The notes under the pieces: model-generated
The model's database searches: none
The model's input: only the letters and a program-made list of their open reading frames with translations
Told to the model about the DNA's origin: nothing
Translations under genes and position numbers: made by a program
Assembly (NCBI GenBank): GCA_014925825.1
Contig: JACGCK010000010.1
Span: forward strand, 248,001-312,000
From: Pholiota molesta
Lineage: Eukaryota > Basidiomycota > Agaricomycetes > Agaricales > Strophariaceae
Length of the DNA: 64,000 nucleotides
Reading direction: 5' to 3'
Part shown: one piece after another, positions 31,748 to 43,290 of the stretch
Layout: each line of letters begins with the position of its first letter
Position numbering within the stretch: position 1 is the stretch's first letter

Positions 31748-32721
31748 ATGCAGATATATTCACGAGCAGGTCTCGTTGCGCTCATCTTCGCATTCGCTAT
31801 CGCCTTCACAACAGCAGCGCCCATCGCCAAAGATGCCGTTCCTCATTCCGTATCTGTTCGCCCCACAAACGGCTTGAATGTCGCCCGTGCAGCGCCGTTT
31901 GCTGTTGCCTATCGAAAGGAAGACGCCCTCGCCTCCGGACATCGCAGCGCTATCAATCTCGAGCCGGAACACACGACTCTTCAGCGCCGTGGAGTCCACA
32001 TCTCCAATAAAGTAAAACATGCCTTCCAGGTAAGTACTCTCTATCTATATAGATATGTCGGTGAATAGAAACCTTACTCCCAATTCATCAATATCCAGAA
32101 AGTTAAGCACGCCTTCCAGGTAAATGCTCTTTATCAGGATGGATAGGTCATGAATAGAAAGCTTACTCTCATTTTACCCGTATCTAGAAAGTTGGGCAGG
32201 GCATTAAACATGGTGGGATCCTTATTTTCTCCTTTTCTACTTCACTTGATTTATGAAATAATTTCAGTCGCCCAGAAGATTGGGAAAGGGATTAAGACTG
32301 GTAAGTTCTTACACTCCTTAGTTCGTGCTTTGCTGATAATGCATCTCGTTGGTCCACGTCCATGGCAGCTGCAAAGAAAGTCGGGCATTTCATCAAAACC
32401 ACCGGAGCAGTAGTCGCCAAATTCGGCCTCAAAATCATCTCCACCGCGCAAAAAATCGCGTCCAAAGTCGTCTCCTTCATCCCTGGCGTCGGAAAGGTGA
32501 TCGGCAAAGCCATGGAAGGCGCAAGCGCTGCTACGAACGCTATTTCGAACCGCATCCATGTCAAACTTCCGGGCAGGCTACAGAAAGGGATGAATACCAT
32601 GAACAAGATCCAGAAAATAAGTGGTTACGTCCCGCGGGACCTGTCGGAGCACGACCTCGACGCACGGGAAGATTTCTATGCCCTAGAGGAGCGTGAATGG
32701 GAGGATTGGGAGGATTTTTAG
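31748..32721 (+). CDS. Cluster gene F: secreted repeat protein with 21-nt heptad micro-exon
   Basis: Exon 1 (31748-32029): signal peptide MQIYSRAGLVALIFAFAIAF..AAP, propeptide, dibasic LQRR, NKVKHAFQ. Exon 2 (32099-32119) is only 21 nt, KVKHAFQ, phase 0. Exon 3 (32188-32212): KVGQGIKH. Exon 4 (32268-32300): 33 nt, phase 1, AQKIGKGIKT with a split Val. Exon 5 (32369-32721): AAKKVGHFIKTTGAVVAK, SFIPGVGKVIGKAMEGAS, SGYVPRDLSEHD and an acidic tail ending REWEDWEDF-stop. Total 237 aa. The introns on both sides of exon 2 resemble each other (gtgaatagaaa / catgaatagaaa; ccttactc / gcttactc), so exon 2 looks like a duplicated end of exon 1 plus intron. Function unknown. Confidence 0.78.
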
Positions 32722-32946
32722 ATGCTTTTGTAGGCTTTATTTATGAGGAAACGAAGGATGAGAATGGCCAATTTTATGCATGATAAGAAAGAAGATAAGT
32801 ACTCGAAAAATGGGCGGGACCAAGGCGGGACCACCGGCGAGTATTTCAATCTCCGAGAAGTAATTCGCAGACGGAGTACGAAAGATAAGACTCCGAATGG
32901 TGGCCATCGAAGACCGCAGCATTGAACCTCTCCATTGAACTTCCAC

Positions 32947-33483
32947 ATGTCTGACGACGATAAAAAGAACCCAGAGGATTTTGCCAGCGACTCGGACTTT
33001 GACGATGAAAAAGCCCAGCTGAAGTCATCGCCGGAGTCATCTCCAGCACAATCTCGCTCACCTTCTCCAGAACCTCAGGCGACCCCGGATTCTCGGTTTA
33101 CCCAACCAACTCCTTCACCTTTCAAACGCGCAGCCCTCCTCCTTTTTGTTGGTCTTCTTCTGTGGGTAGCGCTGGACATGCGTTTCAAGCTATTCGACGC
33201 AAAGAGAAAACCACAAATTATTCACGCGTCTAGGTATGTTGCTATATCGTTTCGGTTGAAATCCACGCCCAATTCATTGCATTGCAGATACTCGAAAGAG
33301 CATAAATTCCGCCCAGCAGCTAGCCCAATCATCACCGAAACCCTCAAGGATGGACGAATTCGACTGCGCGGTGCCCTTCAGACACCGACGGCTGTACCTA
33401 CCCCTGCAGTAGGCAAGAAGACGAGAAAAGGTAAAGGGAAGAAGAAGACGGGTAAAAAGAAAGCGGGAAGCAAGAGACCATGA
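32947..33483 (+). CDS. Uncharacterised single-pass membrane protein with basic tail
   Basis: Not recognised by name. The protein starts MSDDDKKNPEDFASDSDFDD, has an acidic Ser/Pro-rich N-terminal third (SPESSPAQSRSPSPEPQ), one TM helix (AALLLFVGLLLWVALDM, about residues 63-79), then a conserved-looking stretch KFRPAASPIITETLKDGRIR and a Lys/Gly tail (KKTRKGKGKKKTGKKKAG). One intron at about 33234-33288 (gtatgt...gcag) joins HASR to YSKEH. About 160 aa. The acidic N-terminus, TM and basic C-terminus suggest an ER or mitochondrial membrane anchor, but that is inference. An in-frame upstream ATG at 32935 is an alternative start. Confidence 0.6.
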   Translation: MSDDDKKNPEDFASDSDFDDEKAQLKSSPESSPAQSRSPSPEPQATPDSRFTQPTPSPFKRAALLLFVGLLLWVALDMRFKLFDAKRKPQIIHASRYVAISFRLKSTPNSLHCRYSKEHKFRPAASPIITETLKDGRIRLRGALQTPTAVPTPAVGKKTRKGKGKKKTGKKKAGSKRP

Positions 33484-35322
33484 TGTGAGTTCCTCTGTAT
33501 TCCAAAGCTGGAAGTACTTTTGACGAATTTTGTAGACCTCTATATACCCTGCACAATATCTCTTGTACCTGTGCGAATAGAATTATATCTTGATTGTCGT
33601 TGAAACTCCACGGGATATGTTCGAACGCAAAAACCAATTCAAGTTGAATGGCGATCCTCCTCGGAACTCTTGGAGAGTATGGTCAAAGCGCGAAGATAAC
33701 AGGAATCAACCAAAGGGAATTCTATGCAGTGAGTAATTGCTGCGTACCCGCCATTCCTTTGCACAGGAGAATTACATGCCGATGCACTTGCGAAAGTTCT
33801 GATGCTACTGAAAATCTCCTAGTATTGCTCCAAAACATAGTAAGGACTATGTTGCGACTGGAGATGACGCAAGGTGTCTTTTATGAAAGCAGCATCACGC
33901 TTTCGCGAGCTTGAGCGCGCACACGAAACCCTCCGACTCGGAAAGGGCGCGACCATCCCCAAACGTAAGCACAACCTCCAAATAACCTGCTTTGCGTCTA
34001 TTCATTTGTTCACATATGAAGCGTTTCCTATTTTCGAACTCGGGCCTATCCCGAGACTTACACCTATATTCAAAGATACTTCGGACTCCATTATGGTTGT
34101 GCACGCAATGCTTGCCAACATCGGACATCCTAACCCCTCTTGCCTGAAACAGGTCGTAGCAAAGAACGCTTCTTTCGGGCTCTTGTCTCTATCTCCTGGC
34201 TCTTCGGTATCATATGCCTTGGGAGGGAACTCTTCCTTCCCGTTGATCCTTGAAAGCATCTGCGGCGAGCTGAGTCAGTCATTGCTCGCTAGCGTCTCCA
34301 TAACCCCGTCCTAGATTGTCTGGGCATTCTTGGGCCCAAAGGGGTCTACAGCCGACGCGATGTTCTATGTGCTTCTCGGGGGTCGTAAGTATGGTGGTTA
34401 ATTATTACGCTATACCATCTATCTGTGGGACTTCTTGCTCATCCTTCTGCCGTATGCTCTTAATGCGCTCCCTCCTGTCATGCATGAAATGGCGAGTGGC
34501 AAAAATCCTACCTCACGTTGGGAAGTAGCTCAAGGCTTTGTGAAATTTTCTGGATTCAAACGGATACCAACTCTCCGATTTCCCTTGGATGCGATGACTA
34601 CCACAGTGCCCGAACATCGTACCCGACGCAGACCCGACGTACCGCCTATCTAGCACCGCCATGATTACTATCAGTTCACCGACTTGCCCTGACGATACCC
34701 ACGTCGTCGACGTCGATATAAATAGAGTAATCAATTCATCGTGGGCGCTGGTCAGCTGCATGGCGTTCATGATCATGTACTTATATACGTAGCCTGCGTC
34801 CTAGCAACGCAGGACGAAATGACCACCACACTTTCATACTTGGTTAACATGCACCTCTACTGATTCATGCCTATGCATTTAAGTTCTGATAAAAACCTAC
34901 GAGTTTATTCAGGTTACTTGATCTTAGATCATCTAATCATCAATATCATTCGAACATCCAACGCTCAAATGATTTCGATGTTCCCCAGGACCATAGTTCC
35001 GCCTCAGTATCTTGATACTGACTGTTCCCTTCTCTACACTTATGTTATGATAAATCCTTTTTCAGACTCGTTACTTGGTAAAGTGAGATTGTACATTGAC
35101 AACATACCCTCGTTACGATTTCATGACCTAAACAGTGCTAGTGAGTATCGGTTTAGATTAATATCACTGCACAGCGTTCAAAGCGCTCTAAAGCAAGGCC
35201 ATAACATGCCGAAACCCTACCTATATATTATTTTGACGTCTGCGACGCTCTACTAAACAATCGACCGTACTCTTACCAAGCCATTTAGCTCGCAGGATTC
35301 TTCCACTCGTCACGAACCGAAT
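33484..35322. other. 1.8-kb region with possible unresolved or decayed coding pieces
   Basis: Several protein-like fragments on the plus strand do not join into a model I trust. They are MAILLGTLGEYGQSAKITG (33648), HADALAKVLMLLKIS (about 33775-33820), FRELERAHETLRLGKGATIP (about 33899-33958), RSKERFFRALVSISWLFGI (about 34155-34210) and FLLILLPYALNALPPVMHEM (about 34430-34490). Good donors and acceptors occur near 33730 and 33771. This could be one or two genuine intron-rich genes or decayed copies. I do not assign a family. Confidence 0.3.
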
Positions 35323-36043
35323 ATGCAAGTGACATGGCATCCTGACTCAAGACAGTCATGGCCGCCTCCTACTCCAAGTCCCACTCCTCGAGAGCAGGCG
35401 GAAAAGACTATCAAGTTTTGGGCTACGGTGCTTCTGTTAGTGACTATCGGCTCCATATTGGTTTTCCGCTATCTACTACATATCTGGCGAGACTCGAATT
35501 CTGGTGCGTCCACTTCATGCCTCTTCGACTCTCAACAGGCGGTTTAGTTTTGAATGCATGGATGTAGAAGACGACGAATGGATTAATTCCCCAATAGATC
35601 CAGAACGCGGGCAAAGTAGCCCGCAATCCTTCGTTGGGCGGTATCGAGACGATGCGCCTTACAATTCGGCCTCTTCGATCCCAAACCAACTAAACACCCT
35701 GAATTCAAGGCAAACTGACGGTCCATATGAAGCCGGTGTGCGGGTTATCTCGTCCTACGATTTTCCTAACCATGATCACATCCCAACGCCCTACGCCTAC
35801 AACCACCGACCACCATCTGCGGGTTCAACCAATGTAAAATATATTCAGAGGTTGGTCGCACAGTTAAACCGGATAAAGGACAGCTCGGACCCAGAAAGCG
35901 AAGAGGATTCCGCTCGTATAAATGTCATTCAACAACGAATAACAGAGCTAGTAATGGCGGACCCTCGATATGGTTTTGTCTCTTCATCACCACTGCCGCT
36001 CGATCCTCCTCCAGCATATTCGGATGCGACTGATTGTACATAA
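35323..36043 (+). CDS. Uncharacterised single-pass membrane protein with PPxY motif
   Basis: Not recognised. The frame from 35323 (MQVTWHPDSRQSWPPPTPSP) has a Pro-rich N-terminus and one TM helix (ATVLLLVTIGSILVFRYLL). A second frame from about 35540 continues FECMDVEDDEWINSPIDPER, NVKYIQRLVAQLNRIKDS (helical) and ends with LDPPPAYSDATDCT-stop, which contains a PPxY motif (PPAY), the recognition site for WW-domain (Nedd4/Rsp5-type) ubiquitin ligases. The two parts are in different frames. A very short intron (about 40 nt, near 35507-35548) would reconcile them, but none has ideal sites; a frameshift is the alternative. Confidence 0.45.
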
Positions 36044-36170
36044 ATTGAAAGGACACTGTATTGTACTACCAAAAACAAAAACAAAAAAACCCTGTACTAA
36101 AATTCATAAAGTGGCATTCATTACTACGCAAAGCTATCTATTATCTATAATTTATCAGGCTAGCAGTTAA

Positions 36171-38172
36171 TCACAAAGCATATATAAACCAGGCAGAACG
36201 ATCGCCTAGGCCCGGGGTTTCTTGATCTCTAGTGGACGTCTTCCTGATCTCCGCTTTCTTTTTGTTCTGGTCCCAAAGATACCAAACATTAAGGCTACTG
36301 ATGACAGCCATCAGCACGGAGAAGGCGAGCAGAACCCTGGTGGCAAGAGTGTAATTGGGCGCGGGCGACAGTGATCCCAGCAGCCAGGTGGCGAGAATGC
36401 CGCCCGAGTTGGTCATAATGAAGCCAATGGCGATGGCGGTAGCCCGTCGTGTGTGCGGGGCAGCGTTGTTTGCGCTCCATGTCGATAAGGTGGGGGCAGA
36501 AAGATACGTCCCCGGGATCGAAAAGAAGAGTGAAGCGTATCGGATCTTGTGGTCCTTCGATTCTGAAGCCATTTCAGATCAATTATCTTATCTAAGCGCC
36601 GATATTCTCTGAAGCACGTACTAAGGAACATCGCGAACCCTATTATGCAGAGGATGCAGGAGAAGATAGAGACGAATCCACGGCAATGATACCGATCGGA
36701 TATGTACGCGCCGAGCATCGTCACTGTCGGGTGAAATGGTTCAAGTATTTATGTGTAACAGGGTCTAGAAAGGCACTCACGAACGAAAGCAACAGCAAAT
36801 GGCGGAACGCTCATAAGTTGCGCACGGCTTGACGTATATCCGAGGCCTTGAATAATAGACGGAGAGAAGCTTCGCATCATCCCATGAGTAAATCGAATGT
36901 TAAAAGTATAGTCTTTAAAACCCACTATGCCATTCCATAGAGAACAGTACCTAAACAATTAACCAGTCAGCAAACTCTTACGCAAAACACACAAACCTAT
37001 GATAACCTTACCTGCGAAGAAGAAGAGAATAGCTAACATCCACACTTGCGGAAGGGCAAACGCTCGTCCGACTTCCTTCCAGTTGAAGTTATCTGCTTCT
37101 TCAGTTCTTTCGGTCGAGCCATCTTCTTTAAGTTTGGAAACGACGTAGTCCTTCTGTTTCTGAGTTAAAAATCGCGCATGGGCTGGCGAGCTCGGAAGGA
37201 GGAGGAAGGAACAAAGTCCAAAAGCCAGGGTGAACAATCCTTCAAGGATGAAAACCCAGGCCCATCCAGGACGGTTGCCTACTCCGTTCATGTTGATGAT
37301 ACCGAAAGCCAGAAGGCCTGAAAACGCGCCGGAAACCGAAGCCGCAGAGAAGAAGGCTGATATTCTGATGTCAAGTCTATATTTAGATCGAGATCGACTC
37401 GGGGCTATATTGGAGCTCACCTCCACTGCAACTGCTGGCGAGGGTAGAAAAACGAGAGGTAGAAAACAAGCCCGGGGAACACGCCACCTGCGGAAGCTTA
37501 GATTGTATTCCGCTCCCGCGTATAATATTATGCGGACATACCTTCGAAGAGTCCCAAGAAGAAACGACATGCCAAAAGACCGCTATAACTTCGGACAACG
37601 CCTAGAAGCATTGGTTGTGAGCCCACAAGTCCACTGGACCATCGGTGACTACACATAAAATAGTACACACCTTGAAGTGTGCTCACCAATCCCCACAGCG
37701 TCAGCATGGTGGGCAGCATCAAATTAGGCCCAACAGCCTACACCAAAGGTCGCGAGGATGAGAGGATGAACAATCTAGCAGAGCGTCTCTCGTATGCGCA
37801 CCTTTAGTAAGAGATTTGAAGGGAGTTCAGCGGCGATATAGGGAACATAAGTAATTGTAAGTGCGATGCTGTACTGGTAATTCGACATTCGAAGATCCGT
37901 TTGCAGACCAGCTACTCGAGCGTTGCTTATGTTTGCACGATCCTATAGACCAGCGTGAATAATACGAGGAAGATTATCTGCTCGAATAATCCACTCACAA
38001 GGAAAGACAGAAAGTAAAACATTGTTACGACAGGCAGCAAACACAGATCCATCTTTCGCCACACCGTTTTCCCAAATGCACTTTCGGGCGATAGTGAGGA
38101 GTCTTGCAGACTGCTTCCGGAACTACTCTCCTTTCCAACGTCGTCCTCAACGTCGTGTTTCGTGTCCTCCAT
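36171..38172 (-). CDS. MFS permease, anion:cation symporter (Dal5/allantoate-like)
   Basis: Twelve-TM plasma-membrane transporter of the ACS family, which takes up organic anions, vitamins or allantoate. It starts MEDTKHDVEDDVGKESSSGS and has the first helix KMDLCLLPVVTMFYFLSFL. The family signature DRANISNARVAGLQTDLRMS follows after an intron near 37911-38000, then YQYSIALTITYVPYIAAELP. Later blocks include ACRFFLGLFEG (about 37535-37570), SGAFSGLLAFGIINMNGVGN and RPGWAWVFILEGLFTLAFGL (about 37210-37330), and TRRATAIAIGFIMTNSGGIL near 36420. Six or more short introns; the frame ends RSAWFIYAL-stop. About 500 aa. No lesion seen; substrate unknown. Confidence 0.82.
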
Positions 38173-39470
38173 GGTGAGCTCTCAAGAGGTAAGCAAGCAG
38201 ACTGGAAACGGCGGGGAAGATGGAGGGAAAAGTCTTCACCCCGAGCGCTGATTTTGACCGTATATAACCAGCGAAGATCGTTACATTCCTTGCTTGTGCG
38301 TATTATGCCGAACTTCTTTTCGTCGACGATACACGCAGTCCCAAGATCAAGATTCTGATATATGAGCATCATCCCATGATTAGCTGCCTAAAGCCAGAGA
38401 TTCCGATCGGCCCTGGACGGCAAGTGGTGCCACCGGTTTGAACCTTCCTGCCAGTGGGCTGCCACACGTTCAATAATAAAGATCTGCGCTTGAAGCGACA
38501 GATTTGGCTTCTTCTATCTTCCTTGATGAGCGAGGCCGGGAACGAACTCGCCAAGGTCCACGGGCGTAGCGAATAGGCACAACCGTACAAACGATATTTG
38601 GCCGGGCTTGGAGGAGGGTATTTGACCATCAGTTGCTGATCAGTCGGCAAAACGGAGACAAGTCATGTGTTGCAGATTGAAGATGTCCACGCAGCATGGC
38701 TCGTCCGATGCGTAGTCCAAGATGCGGAAGCATAAGTTTCAACCGCCCAATCAATGTCAAATCCATGTGTGAAGTTGCACATGGACCGAGGACTCAATGG
38801 CCTGGCAGTCGCCTCAGAAACTGCAATAAATTTGTATGTTCACGTATAGTAACAGGGTACACGGTACAGAGACCGTCATTCGTGTGGATGCCTATATGAT
38901 TATCAGATGCAAATAATAGTTTCCATTTAATTGCTTGCACATACGTGAAGCTGATATTTTTTTATTAGATCGCATCATGTTATCAAAGTTTCCGGCAAGT
39001 GCAGTATGCTAAAAAGTTTGATCTCAGTATGGTGTTGAGCGCTATCAGGGGTCCAGGATAGATTTAGAGTGGAAGACCGTATGGTAGCAGGAGAGTTATT
39101 TATAACTTATCTGCATTTTCTGCGTTTTGTCGGAGCAACTCTCTGGAGGTTTTGAGAAAATCATGACTGCTTTTACATTCGAGGAAGTCTCTGCATTCTG
39201 ATCACTTCCCAGCACCATCTGCTGTCTCCTTCGATGCCGAATTCTCATGTGCTTGAACTCCGATAGTCGCGTTGGGAGATGCTAACGTCAACGTAGGAGT
39301 AAAAAATACATTTATATTTTTATTTCAATGCCGTGGAGCGCCTCCAATGGTCGGGTTGACCTTGGACAGCGCGTGGTTCTATACAGGTACCTGCGACAGA
39401 TATACTAGTATTCCAATGTACAGTTTTCATGCCGGTGAGGACTTAAATACAATAATGAAGGAGGGCGGGC
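38173..39470. other. Intergenic, no gene seen
   Basis: Spacer upstream of the MFS gene and downstream of the DUF6534 gene. The 93-codon frame at 38369-38650 (minus) and the 91-codon frame at 39272-39547 (plus) have no recognisable features; the latter overlaps the DUF6534 3' exon on the other strand. Confidence 0.5.
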
Positions 39471-41537
39471 CTATTGCGTCTCAAGGTCATGATGCAGAGG
39501 CGTTGGATCTTGACGAGTCTCCACAATCTGAAGGAACCGCGGCGTAGTAGGATCAGTCATGTGCGCGTCAGTAGGTTGAGCCGAGGAGAAGCTGACCTTC
39601 GTTATCGTGACTCCATATTCGATATCCGAGGGATTGAAGGACCGTCTCGTGTCGAGCTCGTACATGGAGGAGCTCAGGATGTGCTGATCATGATGTCAAT
39701 ACTTGATCAAAGGTGAATAACCCGCATCGCTTACTGCGGGAGCGTCACTCTCCTGCAAATGGATGCATGAGTTTCAGAGGAGGAAAGGATACAGGTGATA
39801 GACGCTCGTACCCCGGGTCGACGCACTCCTGCGGATGAAGAGGGTGGATGCCGCTGCTGTGACGCATGATATCCGGAGGTCTCTTGGATACTCAGCCTCG
39901 CATTGAGAGTGGACAGCAGGCAGTTGGCGTAGAGTTTAGACAGGGCAAGATCCCAAACGAAGTTCCTGAAAGCTAATTAGAAACATATCGTTTTAGAGGG
40001 ATCTTCGCTGGAAAGGGTGCTTACAGTGCGGTATGCTAGATAAGGACCGAGATCTGTCGGTAATGATGTAAAAAGAAATGCTGAAGACGTACGGGAAGTG
40101 CTAGGGAAAAATGAGTATGGCGGTATACAACTTGACTTAATGTTGGACGTACACATGAAGAAAACCACGTCTCCAATGGCAAAGAGCGCTCTGCAAGGCA
40201 ATTTTTAATTATAATTTCTTCGTCATGCAAACCATAAAGGCAAGACATACGTGAGTAGTCCAGTTTGCACCGTCACTATTGTCGGCAAGGTGATGAGCAC
40301 GAGGTTACGAATAATAGGGCATATGGCAGCTTACTTCGAATAATCTTTGAGATGGCGTCGTCTGTAGCTACGAACCCTGTTTTTCGTTTCGACTGGAAAA
40401 CACGGGATTAGACTACGGTCTGCACCGAAAGTTGCAGGTCGCAAACTCACCAAGGTAAAGACCAAAACACCAGTGATCAACACATCAGCTATGGACGCCG
40501 CTAAGAACCATGTGAGCGCGGGGAAATGAAGCTCGGGCTTCCGAGAAAAGAGCTTTATTTTAATGATCATGACGGTTGTCCATACTCCACCACCTGCGAT
40601 ATCATGTTAATTGAGTTTATCAGCCAGTTTTTGAGAGTGTTAGAGCTTACCCATTGAAATCAAAGACAAGACAGAGACGATAGTAGCAAGGATCTTCGAC
40701 TTTGTCAACAAGTAGATTCGCCATGCAAAGAATATCTGTATTGGCGTCGAAACGAACACCTAAAGATGATAGCAAGTCAATTAGCCGGTTGAAAACTAAC
40801 GAAATTTAGAATGCCTTACAATGACTATAGGCTCTGTAGTAGAACGAAGTCAGGTTTAGAAAATAAAGATCTCTTTGAAAATCGTACCGGCAGCGAACAC
40901 TAAACTTCCTGATCAGCGACCACATTTGAGAAAGATACAGAGAGCACACACTTGTCGGGAAATACTCCGTAGCCTCCGGTAGTCCTAAGACGGCAGTGAA
41001 TCAATTCCAATGAACAAATTTACTGGAGATGAACGTAGTATGCACATACCGAATCTATCGATCAGTGGCTGGAACAGAAATGCCATGTCGCAAGCCGTGT
41101 TGACCGTTTCGACACAGAAAAGATAGAAAACCTGGGGGTCGCGTGATGAAATAATTTGAAACTCAAGGTTCCGCTTTTGCATACCAAAATTTTAATCCAA
41201 GGAGCGTCTCTGGAGCGGACCGGTCAATACGTCAACGCTGAACCTCAAGTCCGAAAGCAAACGAGAGCTTACCGTTTATAAGTAAGGTAGTAATGGTACG
41301 TCTAGCTCTCTGTCGTGAATGTTAATCGACAACGATCGTCTTCAAAACCTACCTGGACCAGGAGAACCTAGAGGCAAGGTTAGTATATATTGCCTTGTAT
41401 AGCTTGATTAGACGTACTCCATAAAGAATCATATTGAAGTAAACTCCAATGAGCATTGGCCCATACCTAGAACAACGACGTGAGCTTCTCCATCTCTAGT
41501 AGGATCTGGTGACCGACAGTAGCCTGATGTTCGTCAT
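39471..41537 (-). CDS. DUF6534 domain multi-pass membrane protein
   Basis: Agaricomycete membrane family of unknown function with seven helices. A first short exon MTNIRLL joins YGPMLIGVYFNMILYG, the diagnostic N-terminal helix of the family (about 41400-41470). Next come RDAPWIKIL and VFYLFCVETVNTACDMAFLF (about 41060-41130), an intron-rich middle, PALTWFLAASIADVLITGVL (about 40455-40510, the TAxxxDxxI motif region), FAIGDVVFFM near 40170, and NFVWDLALSKLYANCLLSTL NAR (39895-39965). The cytosolic tail DTRRSFNPSDIEYGVTITKV ends at 39471. Start and some middle junctions are inferred. The family is often present in many copies in these genomes. Confidence 0.72.
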
Positions 41538-43290
41538 CTTGCAAGCGCTCAACGAGTAACGCGGGGAGAGCGCGAGGGGAGGATGAAGGAGCAGACTGCG
41601 AAAGAAGTCCCGCAGGACCTATATATTCGAGACTTCGACCGAGGCGAATCGAAGGTTGGCTGCCTATGGAAGGGATGACACAATTCGGAACGGGTGAGGC
41701 TGGGTGGAAGCAGTTCCTGGGGGCCTAGAGGTAAAATCGGGATCGTATCTGTTCACCGGTAATGCTCAAGTGATAGGCATTAGACACGTGCCTATTTCTC
41801 CAGAATAAAAACGACGGGGCGGAAGTGGCAGCAGCCGGGGGTGGTCTTCGAGAGAGAACGTTCGAAAGGGCCTTGACCTCCATCACATTTCTCACCCAGC
41901 GTAATATAAGAGCCTGATAAGTGCCGTACGGCCACCAGGCTCCACGAAGTCGGAAAAGCCATGTGTTTATTATTCAATAAGATTTCAACGGCTTGATGTT
42001 TGCGCGATCAGAGAAGCGAGCGATGATATCCAGGCGCTTATGAGGCCAGGGTCCAATTTCCATATTCGTTTTCAAGGTATCGAACCTGGTGGTTTCGTGT
42101 GCACCGAGAGAGGCCGGGAGATATCAGGAGATTATCAAGGGGTTTGAATCTGTTTGGATCATGAATGCAACTTTGAGGCCATGAGGAAGTGATATAAATT
42201 CGGAGACGCGAACACGCCACATCACGAAATCAGATATGGAGTATTGCGATGATTCCAAAAATATCCGCTGGAGCCTAAAAGGAGCCCAGTCACTCACAAT
42301 CCCTACAGCTGGCAGGAAAGTACGTATCAACTTCCTCAGTCTTTCAGTGCTATGATAATTAACCACCGTACACGTACCAACCATCAAAGCGTTTTTGAAG
42401 ATTAAACGTCGGTTCTTGCCCCTTCATTGAGTCGCATTCGGCGTTCTGTATCCGTTATAGCAAAGTCACATCCGAACAGTGCAAAATGGAAAAGGATAAA
42501 AATAACCACATAGCTTTCGACCCACTCCAGGTGGAAAAAGTTGCAATCGCAGCTTACTTTCTTTGGTGCTCCCGAGCTGTTAAATAACATGCGTGTTAGC
42601 ACTACTTGATGCGTTCAAAGTCGGCGGCGCATCACTACTGTTACAGTAACTTGAATGATCGTGAGAGATGGCGTGCTGTTGGATGACCAGGAATGACCTC
42701 GAACACCGCAGGATGATCAGCTATTCTGGTCAACTTGTTCTTCAGCCTGAAGACTCCTGAAGGAAGGTCCCGAAGACAGCAGATTTTTTACGATGGTTAC
42801 AGATGGCCCTTCTTGGACTTCGATATCCCGCATGATAGAGATTCACTGTTTGTAGATGTGAGGTTGGGCAATAATATGGCAATTCGCGGGTTAGGGGATC
42901 CACATGAGATGCGCATGCAGGCGTCAGGCTGGAAACAAGAACGGAGGTGACGCCGGTATCCCCGTCGGATGACAACCGTGATGTTATCACGTGGATTCTT
43001 CCGTTCCTATTAATAAAATAGTTTTATTAATAGACGCGTCTGGTCTGCTCAGTGATGACACGGAGGATATTCAGAAAATGTTCAGTGCTCAGCGATGTGG
43101 AAGTTTCCGAAATCCAAGTTTATTCTTCTTCGTGGGCTGATAAGAAGCGTATGTATACAAAGGTGTGTACGAAAAATACCTATTCGTGAAAATTCGATCA
43201 GAAAAATCCAGCATCGCAAAAGACAGGTAAACCGCTCACAAAATTGCAGCAGAAAACAACAAAGCAAGAAAAAGGTGTAAAATGACCAGA
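41538..43290. other. 1.75-kb spacer, no confident gene
   Basis: Frames up to 87 codons only, none with a domain I recognise. Mixed composition. Confidence 0.45.

Noticed and set aside
33874..34314. Possible GPI2-like fragment suggested by TPIFKDTSDSI
   Set aside because: Only a few residues match what I expect of that family and the following sequence does not; left as an unresolved region.
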